Numbered from the stretch's first letter, positions 1 to 13,526 are shown. The stretch: 64,000 nucleotides of DNA from Pseudorasbora parva (GCF_024679245.1 NC_090179.1:10575327-10639326), one strand, 5' to 3'. Made by a program: numbers and translations. The notes: generated by a model from the sequence alone, not told the origin.

Positions 1-344
1 AGCCCGCCCTGATGATTTCATTGGTCCGAACAGTTTCTGTTTGGGGATAATTACTCCTCTATGGAGCGAGGCCAGAACGAACTGCCCGACCTAAAAAAAT
101 TGTGGGCGGGGCTAAGTTCGGCTGGCATCCAGGCTAACAAAAACCACAAACTTACATTAAAAACTAAGATACAAACAGCCCAACTAAAGGAAACACTGAT
201 CACCATAATGGTTTCAATAAATCATACAAATCTAAACCTGTTAATTCTCAATAAGAGCTTCTATAGATGTCTTTCAGGGTTGGAGCCAAACTCTGCAGGA
301 CAGCGGCTCACTAGGACTGAACTTACCTACCCTGCTCTAAGTAG
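1..344. other. No gene seen
   Basis: There is an open frame at 61-402, but it has no recognisable domain, a composition typical of random sequence, and it runs into the MITE end. I see no RNA gene or clear repeat in this stretch. Confidence 0.5.
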
Positions 345-463
345 AGGAAAACAATGGCATAATTGTACCCTAAGGACCAATTGTGTACCTTTAAAGGTAT
401 AGTTATACGTTTTGTTTCCCAAGGAATTGTACCTCTTGTTCTGTACCTTTTTTTCTGAGAGTG
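345..463. mobile_element. Truncated MITE end
   Basis: The stretch ends in a poly-T run followed by ctgagagtg and then TA. This matches a short terminal-inverted-repeat MITE that I recall as common in fish. Repeated aattgtacc / ggtac phrases fill the body. The other terminus was not found, so the copy looks truncated on its left. A TA after position 463 fits a Tc1/mariner-type target site, but one end alone cannot prove it. Confidence 0.45.
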
Positions 464-561
464 TAACCCTAAACCAACCCCTAACCCTAAAGTATGTGCA
501 TAAGTACAGCAGTAATTAAATTTATAATTATAGACACCTATAAATAAAGTGTAAACAGCCC

Positions 562-1139
562 GTTCACACCAAGAACGATAACAATAAAGATGACATTAAA
601 CATATGTTTGCAAAGATTGTTCTAAATATAAAAGAATAGCAGAGTTCTCAGCACAACTATAATGATAACGACATCAAGAAACAATATCGTGAAACTATTT
701 TTTTCCAGCTGATAAATGATAAAAACACTGACAGCCAATCAGAGTCCATCCTGCTTTAACAAGATGGAGCATTTAAAGGGCCAGACCATAAAACTGCAGC
801 ACACTTATAATAAAGACAAGTCAAGTCAAATCAACTTTATTTATATAGCGCTTTTACAATGATGATTGTTTCAAAGCAGCTTCACAGTGTCAAACAGGAT
901 AATATTGCAACAAAAATGTATTTGGCTGTACAGTTTTTCTGGAGAAAACGTTGATGTTATCAGCCTATTTCGACTATCATATAGCAACAATGTGGATCAG
1001 TATTATAGTTTATACAATTAATTTAGTAATTCGTTTTATATTGTCTTAATTTTAAATTGCCATAATAAACAGAGCACTATCGTCCGCTGGTGTGGGCGCT
1101 AATATAGTTATCATTATAGTTATCGTTCGTAGTGTGAAC
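562..1139. mobile_element. TIR DNA transposon (non-autonomous)
   Basis: Inverted ends of about 21 bp begin gttcacacc at 562 and end gtgtgaac at 1139, with two mismatches between the arms. The interior has no coding potential. An L2-type LINE tail lies inside it near 820-1010, so it predates that insertion. Superfamily is not assigned because no clean target duplication is visible. The arms resemble a cyprinid hAT-like family, from recollection only. Confidence 0.6.
818..1010 (-). mobile_element. L2-type LINE 3' tail fragment
   Basis: The sequence has the phrase atatagcgcttttacaat and then gcagcttcacagtg. It is homologous to the 3' ends at 32300-32697 and 50706-51962, which end in a tetranucleotide repeat. 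The orientation is minus. Only the 3' untranslated end is present, the usual product of 5'-truncated target-primed insertion. It sits inside the TIR element 562-1139. Confidence 0.7.
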
Positions 1140-1569
1140 ATCATGGAGCATTTTTATTAGTGCAAGCTGTCAGCTTCTAAAAAGAACTCAGTGTTTTTAC
1201 ACAAAATAACAATCATCTTCAATACTGATCTGCAAAATGTCATGAGAGGTTTTTTCCCCTCAGTTTGCAGTGGGATATCATGAGCTTGCAGGCTGACCTT
1301 TGACTCTTGATGACGTACACGGCAATCTTAAAGGGGGGGTGAAACACTCAGTTTCAGTCAATCTCATGTCAATCTTGAGTACCTATAGAGTAGTATTGCA
1401 TCCTTCATATCTCCGAAAAGTCTTTAGTTTTATCATATTTATAAAAGAAATATGGGCTGTACCGAGTCTTTCCGGAAAAAACCGAGCGCCTGGAGGCGTA
1501 TCGTGTGGGCGGAGCTAAAGAATCACAAGCGCGCAAATCGGTGACGTCCTCAAGCGTGGAGAAACCCAT

Positions 1570-1665
1570 CTATCTCAGCTAATACAGATAATGATCCACA
1601 ATCAAATCTGAGGCTGAAATAAACTGAACAGGAGAAACGGCAACATCAGGACGTCCGTCTCTGTG
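1570..1665 (+). pseudogene. Decayed first exon of transposon ORF (plus-strand exon)
   Basis: This segment aligns with the plus-strand exon at 41259-41368 of the sister element. The ATG is lost and an in-frame stop has appeared after the acidic part, but the splice donor (GTATGTAAG from 1666) remains strong. The protein read-through is therefore dead, while the splice signal is conserved. No host gene is implied. Confidence 0.5.
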
Positions 1666-1945
1666 GTATGTAAGTTACTGTATTTAATGGCCTCTCCACA
1701 TTTCTGTGTCTTTACTCGCAGTGTATGAGGACATGATTCGGTTTATGGACTATTGTATGCGACTAGACCTTAGAAGTAGCAAGCAGAACGGTTTTGCACG
1801 TCAGACTAGTGTAACGTTATACAGAACAACAATGGAGTAACCGTTAGCGCATTTGAATGACGAAGCACGCGATCGTGTCGTTTACTGATGTTTACTCATG
1901 CGACGGTAGCCAATAGCAGAGACATTTGAAGTTGATTTACTCACC

Positions 1946-2150
1946 GGCATCTTCCAAAGCAGGACCGCTCTGTCAAAAACACACTTCTTTGGTATGATTT
2001 GGTGAAGTCCTGTGACAGCAGTGACCGTGGAAATCCACTTTGCGACGCGACTGAAGCGATGCCTTGAAGCTTCCCGTCATTTCTGCGTTCAAATCGGTTC
2101 AAATGCAGCGCTGCCTTCCCGGAATGCTGTGCTGAAGCCGCTCGACGTCA
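1946..2150 (-). pseudogene. Decayed minus-strand exon, THAP exon position
   Basis: A donor GTGAGTAA (reading leftward from 1945) aligns with the THAP-exon donor at 41797 of the sister copy, and the flanking gacatttgaag is shared. Upstream, a short frame keeps an Ala-Val pair in the place of the sister copy's AVP box, but the zinc ligands are not convincing. I call it a heavily decayed or replaced THAP exon; the outer boundary is approximate. Confidence 0.35.
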
Positions 2151-2775
2151 CCCATAGGAATAAAGTGTAGCACGGCGCGCCACATAAGTGTTCACGAACG
2201 ACTGGATCTGCAGCTGAGAGACTGTTTACAGCGTGCATTTCCTCTCTCTCCCTCTAGTCACGCGCGCGCGCACCCTTCCGGGAGAAGAGCCCGTACAGCC
2301 CATACAAGGACCTTCCGCTCTATTTAACGTCAATTAGAGCCATACTCGAAAAAAACTCGCCGAAACTTGTGAGAAACCGGAAGGAGTATTTTTAACACAG
2401 AAATACTCCATCAAACGTCCAACATTAGTTTTTGAAACTTTGTCTATGTTTAGGATGGGAATCCAAGTCTTTAAAGGTGTAAAAAGCTCAGTATGCATGA
2501 AACAGCATTTCACCCCCCCTTTAATGTAGCACGGGTCAGCCAATCACGGCGCTTTCTGCCAGCAGCATTTGCTTATCACATGAATTCAGCTGTGCTTTTG
2601 TGGCTTTTATGTAGGAAAAAGTGCGGAGCCAGTCACTCAAATGTTCAAATGTATAACAGACTGCATCAAGCAGCTGCTGTTTGGAATTTGATGCGTGCCT
2701 GTTGTATTTAAAATGATCAATTATGGTATCCCGAATACATGGAAGTGAAGGGGAATTCTATTGCTGGTTGTGCTG

Positions 2776-3555
<780 letters not shown>

Positions 3556-3833
3556 TTAAAGGGGTGATGAACTGAGGAATCAGCTTTCCCTTGAGCTTTT
3601 GATATATAAAAGGTCATGGTAATAAAAGTATATCCTGTAAGTTTCAGAGCTGAAAGCTTCCTTGTTAGTCAAAGAAAAGCTTTCATAGACACCAAGCCCA
3701 GCAAACGGTCCTGTGCTTCATACTGACGTCAGTGCGCGACGAAACACACACCTCTACCGCGCGTCTAATCCAGTAGCCCCGCCCACCGACTCATGGAGGG
3801 ACTCGTGCTAGCAGTTGGTAGACAACAATAAAC

Positions 3834-3958
3834 ATGCCGAGGAAGATTAAGATATTGCGCTAGTCCTGGTTGTGGAAGAACACAGTCGCTGTTTTTGTTT
3901 TGTGAACAAATCTCCGGTTGGTCGATGCGGATTCGACAGGAATGGTGCAACACACCAT
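3834..3958 (+). pseudogene. THAP-like zinc-finger first exon, frameshifted
   Basis: An ATG at 3834 opens a short basic leader. One frame over, from about 3856, there is a Cys-x4-Cys start (CASPGC), then an LFLF stretch, a tryptophan and QEW, an order typical of the N-terminal half of THAP fingers (C2CH DNA-binding domains used by Kolobok, P-element and host THAP proteins). The ATG and the finger are out of frame by one base, so the exon is dead. It ends at a good splice donor (GTGAGT at 3959). The second half of the finger, with its C-x2-H pair, is missing. Confidence 0.5.
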
Positions 3959-4123
3959 GTGAGTAAAACGTGTTTTTATATGTAATAGTATTGCATTGTT
4001 ATAGATTGTTTTGTTTATGTGTACGTGTCTAACAGAACATACCTTTAGCACGCTGGACTAAGACATGTATGGGCCAGGGCTCGGCAGGCCAATGAATCTC
4101 ATTATATTCCATTCTCGTTCTGC

Positions 4124-4244
<121 letters not shown>

Positions 4245-4717
4245 AAGTTGACATCTGAAGGGAGTATGCACGTGAACTGAACATGTATGTATGTGCGCTC
4301 GGTTCGCGCTTATATCCTCCGATCTTGCGGGCTATGTGTAGTATAAAAATAATAGTCCAATCAATCTCGTGTCGAAGATAAATAAATCATTTTGGCTAAA
4401 TTATGATGAATAAATCATATGTTTGATAAAGACGTTCACGAGCCCTCTGATCGAGAAAATCATTCCGGTTGTCGCTTCTCTTCTCATCTCATCTCTCCTC
4501 TCTCATGTCACTGAATTAACAGCGGAGCTGAAGCTCATTAAATATGCTAATCTTCTCCAGTCCTAGCCGTGGGCGTTTACTTCCAAGTCTCCAGTGCGGC
4601 ACGCCCATCAAAAGCCAGCGTTCAGGAGAGAGCCTCAAAACCAGTGTAGAAAATAGCCTATTACTTATTAGTTATGATGTTTTTGAATGTAAAAAAGCCT
4701 GTTCATGACACCTTTAA

Positions 4718-7140
4718 ACTATAGAGATAACAGTCAAACTGAATAAATTCAAGCAGCATCAATTCTGTTTTCAGAGGTGTCAGCACTGTTTTCAGTTATG
4801 TAATTGTTACACTGTCAAGGTAATGATTTCTTTATGTTACACCATTATGTGAAAGCACAGTTTTAACAACATTTTTGTTTCCATCCATTTAGAGTAGCGG
4901 GAGAATATGCAGTCAATTTATGCATTTAACTTTTAGCCATATTGACTTTACTTAAAACTTGGAGGCAGCAATTAAATGTACCAGTTGATCATGTTTGCAG
5001 TGTACCAGAAATGTTAGCCAAAAATGAGACAGCTTGTCCTGTTATACAAAGTCTTGATCAGAAAGATAAATGGGGAATGGGTGCAAATGGGACCAGCCTG
5101 TTTTCCTTCAGCTGTAATTAGCAGGTTGGCTGGTTTGGGAGTAAACTAGCTCAGCAGAAATCATTTGAATCCAACAGGCCTCTGGCTGGCATGTGTGTGT
5201 GTGTGTGTCTCATATGGTATTGTCCCGTGGCGACGCTGCCTCTGCACCCTCCTTCACTAATTAATACTTATTCCTCGGGGAGAGAAAAACATCCACATGG
5301 GTATTACAGAAGGCTGTTGATTCTGTAAAAGTTGTTTTTGGCAAAAAAAATTCCCAGAAGGATATTGTTTTGGCCAGGCTGGTAACGGTAAACGCTGGAA
5401 TGTCTGGTGTAATTAAAAGGGATGTATTTAACTAGACTGTCCCGTTCCTCATCGTTCGCTTGCAAAATCATGTTATGAGGTGCCATGGTATAGTAATGGC
5501 GTCAGTTATGCCAGATGATTTTATTTGGTAAAAGGTACTTAGAATACCACGATTTTACCATGGTGCATGTCCATGTGGCCTGTGGACTGACTGCAACTCA
5601 TTTTTTTTTTATATAATAAAATAACCGGTCACTTTTGTGGTAAATGTTGATTTGACCACTGTGGCATTTTATGCAATCTTTGATGGTTTGGTAGAACTCA
5701 TGCTATTCGTGACATATCTCACGGACCATGTAGATTAAAATTGTATGAAATGGGAAAAATCTGCTTAATCAATACTCTCAATTATTATTATTTTTGCCTC
5801 TTGTTCAATTTAATTAATTAAAATGAGCTAAAGTAACACGATTGTTTAACATTTTGTAAAACTTAATTTAATTGTGTTCAATCAACGTAATATATATAAA
5901 ACTGAAGTTTACTTAATTAATTAGTGTTAACACTACAAATGATTTTTTGTTGTCATAACTAACTGGGCAGTGGATCTGTAGTTCCCAGTATGCTTTGCAA
6001 GGGACTGCATTTGGGTAATTAGGGTACATTTTATGAAGTTAAAAACAAAGTTATTTTATGTGTTTTTCTCTAAAGGGAAAGATGTTGTTAGTTAATGTTA
6101 TTTTTTATTTGGTCAGTTATGTTGGATATTTAGAGAACTTTCTGTAATGGTTTTGAATTTTCATTATTTTCTTATTTGTTAATTTATACATTGTGTAACA
6201 TTATATGCATTATGAGAAACTTATAATTGATTTTCCAATTAAATGTTTTCATTTAAATTTGAAAAGCATAAAAAGTCATTTTACAAATGTATCAATTTCC
6301 TTTAAACTGTATTTGATCAAATTGCGTCGGACCAACTCAATTAAATTGAATTGCATGAATTTGTTTTTTATGAGTTACACATATTATAGGATACACATAT
6401 TTATTGGATGGAAATCCTGCCCTCAGTTAAATTGAGTTTGTCCAATGAGCTATTTTTAGAGTGTTCTGTAATTTAACATCCATTAGCATGATCACAAATC
6501 GAATTAAAATAACTTAATTGTTATATACATTTTTTTATATTTTTACACACTTGCAACTTTACTGTCCCTCAGGAGGGAGTTGATCATGCGTGGAAGTGAA
6601 TCATCATCCCTGTGGCTCATTTCTAATTGGTTAAACTGATGGTGTTACTCACTGTGTCACACTCCTCTATATGCAAACATATTTAGTATGACCATTCATT
6701 TTAGAAATGTAAAGCTAGTTACCCTTCAGTGTTTTTACTTTGGTGATGCACAGCAGACACAGTACATAGAGTAAATTACCATCCACGTCTAGTCATGCCA
6801 TCACTGTGGCATTAAAAAACTCCCAGTGTTCTCTTCATAGCTCTGTGCTGATCGCTATTATAGTGCTAATTCCTGATAATTGCTGGGTTATTAGGTCAGA
6901 TCCATTCCACTCGAGTCTGCCTGCGCAGTAAAGTCACTTTCATGCCTTTATGATAGAGTCGGCTCCTATATCAGCCTGTACAGACGCATTTAAGTACAAA
7001 TATTTAATTGACTGAAACACATCAGTGTATAGACAGGGCCGGGTAACTGAGTACATGTAATCTGGATTACGTTATCAGGTTCCAAAACTGAACTACTTAA
7101 AATAAACTGCTCATATTATTCACACAAAAGCAATTAATTG
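4718..7140. other. Single-copy AT-rich DNA; possible conserved segment near 5040-5290
   Basis: No gene or clear transposon. The 5040-5290 part has balanced composition, homeodomain-like TAATTA/ATTAATA cores and a short GT run. This is the texture of fish conserved non-coding elements, but nothing here proves conservation. The rest (5600-6540) is very AT-rich, with short poly-T tracts. Confidence 0.4.
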
Positions 7141-7470
7141 TTGATCATTTAACCAATGGCGTTTACACTGAAGTCTGACAGCAGCCAATCACAGCAGTGG
7201 GCGTTTACACTGAAGTCTGACAGCAGCCAATCACAGCAGTGGGCGGTTACACTGAAGTCTGACAGCAGCCAATCACAGCAGTGGGCTTTTACACTGAAGT
7301 CTGACAGCTGACACGACCCTTCAAACTTTGTTTTCAAATCAGAGGCTAAAATCAGGGTAGGAAAAAAATGCCTTTTATTTTTTAAATTATGACAATTTTT
7401 ATGTAAAAATCATATTAAAATTTTAAATGCACCACAGGAAAGATTATAAAACAACAAGTTCATGACCCCT
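7141..7470. mobile_element. Right end of a TTAA element with internal 42-bp repeats
   Basis: The right end reads gttcatgacccct followed by TTAA (7471-7474). This is the same terminus as the element at 3560-4713, and both have a cgtttac segment in their right part. The left end was not found. The minus-strand frame over the repeats is an artefact. Confidence 0.5.
7158..7309. repeat. 42-bp minisatellite, ~3.6 copies
   Basis: The unit contains cactgaagtctgacagcag and then ccaatcacagc. Copies differ by single bases (gcg/gcgg/gctt at the join). Each unit holds a CCAATCA box, similar to the CCAAT motif in the large satellite at 57522-59341, but the remaining sequence differs. Confidence 0.85.
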
Positions 7471-7474
7471 TTAA

Positions 7475-8417
7475 AGAACGGACCTTATTGTTCGTTATTA
7501 CCGCAGTTATTTTACCCAAGACACCCCCAACACCCGCACACTTTTATAAAGTACTCTATTAAAACACGCAAAAACAAATTTACAAAAAAAAAAAAGTCTT
7601 TTGTAAATGGCTTGCGGACAGATGGAGAGCAGCGTAACTAGTGATTCTTCTGAAGTGGGTGAAATCTATTTGCTTGTTGAAGCTGCTTGCATAATCCTTT
7701 AGTTCCAGTTGGCAGCTGTGAGCAAAGATACGGCACTGCGGGAATTTGCATGAATATCATTGAGAGGACAAAGCAATGAGCGCGATAAGCGTGCATGTGC
7801 AGACTCGTTTGCATAATCCCACCTAATCCATAATCTGAGCTCTTAGAAAATATCACCGAAATATAAGTGAGCAGAAAACCCATTAATACGTGCATACAAC
7901 TAAAATAACGGAAGATCACGTCACTTTTTGTAGTGGCGGACAATTCATTATCAGTGTTATTATCGTTCATCCACAACGAGCAATTAAATAAGAGCTCAAA
8001 TAAAAACAGGTACGACACCTGCATGCTCAGAAGAAAAATCTATTGCTCAAACGTTTCTCTAGCAACAACCTGATAATGCCCTAGCAACCAGCTCAGTGTG
8101 GTTTTCTATTAAAATCCTCACAATGATGTTTGGACAAAAGTTCCTCAGGAGAAAAAAAAATCGACACAAACAAGATGATTTTTGATGTACATTAGTTATA
8201 TAGAGCTGGTAAATGTGAAATATGAATTTGCTTTGAAATCTTTGAGTTTATATTGAGTTAAATCCCTGACTTTTTATGTCAGTTTGAGCCATTGTTGAAA
8301 AATAAAAACATTTTTCCAACGGCATTCACACAAAAGTAAAACAATTACTGCTGTAAAATCGATTCATCGCGATTAATCACATCTAACATAAAAGATAAAA
8401 GTTTGTAAATATATTTA
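7475..8417. other. No gene seen
   Basis: Single-copy looking sequence with no domain-bearing frame. A minus-strand frame at 7638-8024 has no recognisable similarity and no neighbours that would support it. Confidence 0.5.
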
Positions 8418-8579
8418 CACTCACCTAAAGGATTATTAGGAACACCCGTTCAATTTCTCATTAATGCAATAATCTAATCAACCAATCACATGGCAGTTGC
8501 TTCAATGCATTTAGGGGTGTGGTCCCGGTCAAGACAATCTCCTGAACTCTAAACTGAATGTGAATGGGAAATAATGGGA

Positions 8580-8610
<31 letters not shown>

Positions 8611-9674
8611 GTGATTTAAGCAATTTTGAGCTTGGCATGGTTGTTGGTGCCAGACGGGTCGGTCTGAGTATTTCACAATCTGCTCAGTTACTGGGATTTA
8701 CACACACAACCATTTCTAGGCTTTACAAAGAATGGTGTGAAAAGGGAAAAACATCCAGTATGCGGCAGTCCTGTGGGTGAAAATGCCTTGTTGATGCTCG
8801 AGGTCAGAGGAGAATGGGCCGACTGATTCAAGCTGATAGAAGAGCAACTTTGACTGAAATAACCACTCGTTACAACCGAGGTATGCAGCAAAGCAATTGT
8901 GAAGCCACAACACGCACAACCTTTGAGGCGGATGGGCAACAACAGCAGAAGACCCCACCGGGTACCACTCATCTCCACTACAAATAGGAACAAGAGGCTA
9001 CAATTTGCACGAGCTCACCAAAATTGGACAGTTGAAGACTGGAAAAATGTTGCCTGGTCTGATGAGTCTCGATTTCTGTTGAGACATTCAGATGGTAGAG
9101 TCAGAATTTGGCGTAAACAGAATGAGAACATGGATCCATCATGCCTTGTTACCACTGTGCAGGCTGGTGGTGGTGGTGTAATGGTGTGGGGGGATGTTTT
9201 CCTGGCACACTTTAGGCCCCTTAGTGCCTAAATTGGGCATTGTTTAAATGCCACGGCCTACCTGAGCATTGTTTCTGACCATGTCCATCCCTTTATGACC
9301 ACCATGTACACATCCTCTGATGGCTACTTCCAGCAGGATAATGCACCATGCCACAAAGCTCAAATAATTTCAAATTGGTTTCTTGAACATGACAATGAGT
9401 TCACTGTACTAAAATGGCCGCCACAGTCACCAGATCTCAACCCAATAGAGCATCTTTGGGATGCGGTGGAATGGGAGCTTCGTGCCCTGGATGTGCATCC
9501 CACAAATCTCCATCAACTGCAAGATGCTATCCTATCAATATGGGCCAACATTTCTAAAGAATCCTTTCAGCAGCTTGTTGAATCAGTGCCATGTAGAATT
9601 AAGGCAGTTATGAAGGTGAAAGGCGGTTGAACACAGTATTAATATGGTGTTCCTAATAATCCTTTAGGTGAGTG
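8418..9674 (+). mobile_element. Tc1-like transposon, copy 1, complete ends
   Basis: Perfect or near-perfect ends CACTCACCTAAAGGATTATT at 8418 and its complement ending at 9674 are flanked by TA on both sides (8416-8417, 9675-9676), the Tc1/mariner target. Length is 1257 bp. The transposase frame on the plus strand is broken several times (see next entry). A GT microsatellite follows immediately after the right TA. Confidence 0.95.
8574..9630 (+). pseudogene. Tc1-like transposase, inactivated
   Basis: Tc1 transposases bind the inverted ends through paired N-terminal helix-turn-helix domains and cut DNA with a DDE catalytic triad. Visible pieces: 8574-8780 carries the HTH region (SISQSAQLLG...TTISRLY) after an expanded GAAA run that lengthens the Lys/Glu N-terminus; 8899-9231 carries the first Asp (WSDESRF); 9295-9630 carries the second Asp (QQDNAPCH) and the Glu (NPIEHLWD), the DD34E spacing class. 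A TGA ends the HTH part at 8778, one shift lies near 8920, and another disruption lies near 9190-9235. All catalytic residues survive but never in one frame, so the copy is non-autonomous. It is closely related to the minus-strand copy at 26040-27122. Confidence 0.92.
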
Positions 9675-9681
9675 TATGTGC

Positions 9682-9683
<2 letters not shown>

Positions 9684-9736
<53 letters not shown>
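9684..9736. repeat. (GT)n microsatellite
   Basis: A GT run beginning just beyond the Tc1 right end, with one CA-T interruption at its start. Confidence 0.95.
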
Positions 9737-9738
<2 letters not shown>

Positions 9739-9982
9739 TATATAACCAAAAATAATTCAGACACTAGATATATTTTACTAGTGGGTGCAGGACACTATAG
9801 TTAATTTATGTAAGTAAAGAAAATAAATTAAACTGTGACATTTACCCCAAAAATTCTTCGTACTACCAGTAAAATAAATATTTATACAAATTTGGGACCA
9901 ATATTATTCAGACACTTTGACCTGACCTTTTTTTGCTGATGTGTTTGTTCTTTATTTGCTAATACGGCCTTTTAAAGTGCCC

Positions 9983-10249
9983 TCACGGCATGTTGGAATT
10001 ACCGTAATTACGAGATTTCAACTTGTAAAAAGCGCTCACGTCCTCGTAGAGCTCGTAATTACAGCTTGTAAGGTGGGAGCTCCTGTTTATACCACATGAC
10101 TGTTGTACCACCTGACCAATGCAGATTCATATAGCCATATATTTCTATGGTGCCATAGAAACGCATAATTCCCAGTCTGAGGACGTGAACATCTCCGAAT
10201 GTAACATCACGTGTTGTCCTCTCGAGACTACGGTAATTACGAGATGCCG
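9983..10249. mobile_element. Small TIR element (MITE)
   Basis: The left end has ctcacggcat with ccgtaattacgagat nearby; the right end has the complement (atgccgtga) with the same ccgtaattac phrase inverted. Arms are about 26 bp with a few mismatches. No coding capacity, superfamily not assigned. Confidence 0.5.
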
Positions 10250-11150
10250 TGAATGCTACATAACACCACAGACTGAACTAAATTAAGCATTGCTTGATCA
10301 TCGGTTGACCTAAACTGGTATAATTTTATGTACTTAAATTTAACAGCTGACAGCTGATTGGTTGATTGTAATCCATTACATAATTTTTTATCAAAGTTAT
10401 CTGACATTATCAAGATGAATTTGTTCTGACAGTTTAAGACAGTTTTCTTGTCATGTTTTATTACAATTACAAAAAAAACTGTGATAATGTGAGAAATTGT
10501 TGAAGGTGTGAATACATTTTGGTATACACACACAAGCTTTTATTTTTTGATTTGACAGCACCCATATTTTATTATAAAGACCACACTACACACCACACAA
10601 AAGTTACTTATAAAATGTTTATAATATATTATAAAAAATATATATGACTATATCTGACTTAATTTAGCCGTAAACAAAAGCTAAAAAAACTATAATATGA
10701 AGGAAAATGTTTAATTTAAGATCAAACTAAAAACATTTAATTAGTCAATGTTTAATTTAGTTTGCGTGCTAAAAAATAAAACTTTCAAAGACCCTGATGT
10801 TTATTGTGTTTTTTAGCATGCATTATATTTCTGTTAGAAATTCTGTAGAAGAGAAAAAAACACCTAAAAAATGTATAAACTCACAATATTTTCTGCAGTC
10901 ATTAAAGCTAGCCAGTATATGTTTTGCACATCGATATCTGCTGTCAAGCAAAACAATTTTGGTTTATTTATTTAGGAAAAATAAAAATGTGGAAAATATG
11001 TGATTTTTGATTAAACCAATATAAAAATGTACCTGTTATATATAATACATGTCATGATGTAGTTGTTTTTGTTCAGTGTAACTACAAGCCTTAAGTTTTG
11101 CACAGGCTTATATTTTCAGAAAATGTAATTTAGTTGAGAGATGTACGTGT

Positions 11151-11185
<35 letters not shown>

Positions 11186-12570
11186 TGGTTGTTGCATTGC
11201 TATATTTCTTTGTTGAAAAGTCTAAGAAGCAGGAGAAAGCAAAAGTCTCCACATGCACTCTATTTAATCTAATTGCTCCGAGAAACATTTGTGATTTTAA
11301 ACAAATCTCATTTGTGGTTTTCTGGTGGGATTATGCTGAAAAGTAAAACATCAAATGATTTGAATGTGCCTCAGTGACATGTTGAGAGAAGGGCTTTGCG
11401 TTTGATGATACTATTGGCTGCGAGAGAAACGGTCGGCGATGCTCCACCGCCAATTGAATGAAAGCAGTAAATCACTCTTTACAGACAGGAAGGGCACTCG
11501 TTTCTCTTTTTTCCCTTGCTGTACATGCTGAAAATCTTGAGATTGAGTTGATTATAGATTACAGTGCTATTCTCTGACCAGCTCAGCCTGTACAATATTA
11601 ACATTTCATTCCAAAAAGATGGAAGAATAATGTAACAGAAATTCTGAAATGAAGAAAAAAGACAATTCTTTTTAAAATATTTATGCGTGTGTAGGCAAGA
11701 AAATGGCCCAAATGTGAGACAAGAGGAGAAAGGGGGTAAAATGGCAGGAAAACATGAAGTGGGGAGAGGGAGAAAGAGCGAGGGATGAGGAGATGTGTCT
11801 TGTAAGCGGCTCACTCCAGGGCTGTGGCGCATAATCAATGAAGAGAAGTGCGCGCTGTAACCTCTGTGTTCGAGCGGTCTCGCAGAGGCCCATCCTATTT
11901 TTATAGGCAGGGCAGGTCTGTTGCTATGCTTCAGCTGAGCAGGACTACCTCAGAGAACAGGCCACTCGCCACCAGCACCAGCACCGTTGATTATATATAG
12001 ATTACCCACTGGCTTATCAAAATGTGTGCTAAATGTTTATCGCAATTTGAATTCCTGCATTGTGTATTTTCAGGGTTCATGGACAGTTGTGGTATTATGG
12101 GATTCGGTTACTCTGATAAAATGAAATCATTAGTGATTATTACTACAGTAAACATTGTTAAATTTTATTTTAAATAAATGTTGTTCTTTTGAACTTTCTA
12201 TTCATCATAGAATCCCCCCAAAAGGAGCCACCATTTCCATCAAAATAATTTTTTTTATAAAACCTATAGAAACAGAAAGAGTGACAAGTGAAAAATGTGT
12301 AAGTCTAGTAGTAAAATAATAATTAAAAATGATTTTCAATTATTGATTTGCATTGAAATATGTACCTTTATTTGTATGCCTAAAAATCTTGTCTCTTCAC
12401 ACTCAGGAATGAGATTAATCACATAAATGCATATTTTCAATTCAAAACGGCCATACATTAATTCAGGGATTCGTTGAGATAGTGTTGCTGTTTCCGGCTG
12501 CTTGGGAGGCTCAGTTTTTCTATGTTTATTCCATGTTTTAATAGCACCACAATAGTTTACCATTAGTGGA
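10250..12570. other. No gene seen; short GT repeat
   Basis: AT-rich single-copy looking DNA with a GT run at about 11153-11182. Minus-strand frames at 10237-10533 and 11479-11838 have no recognisable domain. Confidence 0.5.
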
Positions 12571-13200
12571 GTATTAAGCTGGTATGGGATAAAGCATGTT
12601 AAGGGGCACCTACTATCCCGTCCTTTAGTGTTTACTACAGCTGTTTGTGAGAATGAACTTCAAACTTACAAAGCATACATTCCATGCCAATCTCTCCAAT
12701 CAAAACACTTGCCTGAGACAGCTTGTTGTCCTTTTATACATTCGCATAAATCCCTCCTATTGGCCCGCCCTCGAAGAACAGTTGGAGAAGTTTTTTGTAC
12801 TGACGTCCAATATCGATGCCATAGTAACCATATAAAACAACTGCGTTTAAAGCCTCGGGATGTGAAACCCGATTATGATAAGCATAAGTAAGCCTGAACC
12901 TCGTCGATGGTCCATCGGTCACATTTTTTAATCTCCATTATTGTTTTGTAAAGAAAACAACTCTTACCGCATGCACCACAACAGACTGGGGGGAGTCGAC
13001 CAATCAGCATGTTCAGCGCCCAAGTCCCACCCTCGAAAGTTCCTGAACTTTAAAAAAATACTACCTCGTGAGCAGGGACTTTCTGAGGGGGAACTTTTTA
13101 CCCGGAACTTTGTTTAGACCCAGGTCCCTGTGGTTGAAAGTCCACCCCAAAGTCCTCAGTTCCTGGGGAAGTTCCTGCGGTGGAAACGTGGCTTAAATTT
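12571..13200. repeat. Dispersed repeat mosaic with CCAAT segment
   Basis: At 12977-13010 there is caacagactgggg and then gaccaatcag, an incomplete relative of the 46/49-bp satellite unit. It is followed by a segment built from repeats of agttcctg / gggaactt (13030-13190) that I recall as part of a dispersed fish transposon. Ends were not resolved. Confidence 0.4.
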
Positions 13201-13526
13201 GAATTTTTAGTGTCCCTTCACTTTTTTTTTTGCGTACCGCCACTTCTCACACGTTGCCAATACTTTGCCACACAGAGTTAAAGCGGCAATGTCTGGGTGA
13301 GGAGTCATTGTTGAAATGTCAAATTTGATAATAATTTGTACATGTACCGGCACTTTTCCCCACTTCATGCACTGGTTGTTCCTTGAGGGTTATTGTCTTC
13401 ACCTTGTGTGTGTTGATGCTTATTGATCTAGTGTACCCGCCTGCATTTTTGGTTAAAGACTATTGAAATAGTGACTGTATCGTGCGTGCTGCTTAACACA
13501 CCAGCAAATATTTACGACACATGCTG

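Larger units (their letters stand above)
1332..2520. mobile_element. Kolobok-like TTAA transposon, copy 1 (non-autonomous)
   Basis: The 1189-bp element is flanked by TTAA on both sides (1328-1331 and 2521-2524) and has 13-bp inverted ends AGGGGGGGTGAAA. It aligns end to end with the better preserved copy at 40985-42397, including both internal splice-donor regions. TTAA target duplications together with a THAP-type exon in the sister copy are the hallmarks of the Kolobok superfamily; piggyBac also uses TTAA but lacks THAP. No transposase catalytic region is present, so this is an internally deleted, non-autonomous copy. Confidence 0.7.

Noticed and set aside
61..402. 113-codon frame at the left edge
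   Set aside because: No domain; its end overlaps a MITE terminus.
464..492. Telomere-like ccctaa repeats
   Set aside because: Only three imperfect copies next to a MITE end; too short and irregular for an interstitial telomere.
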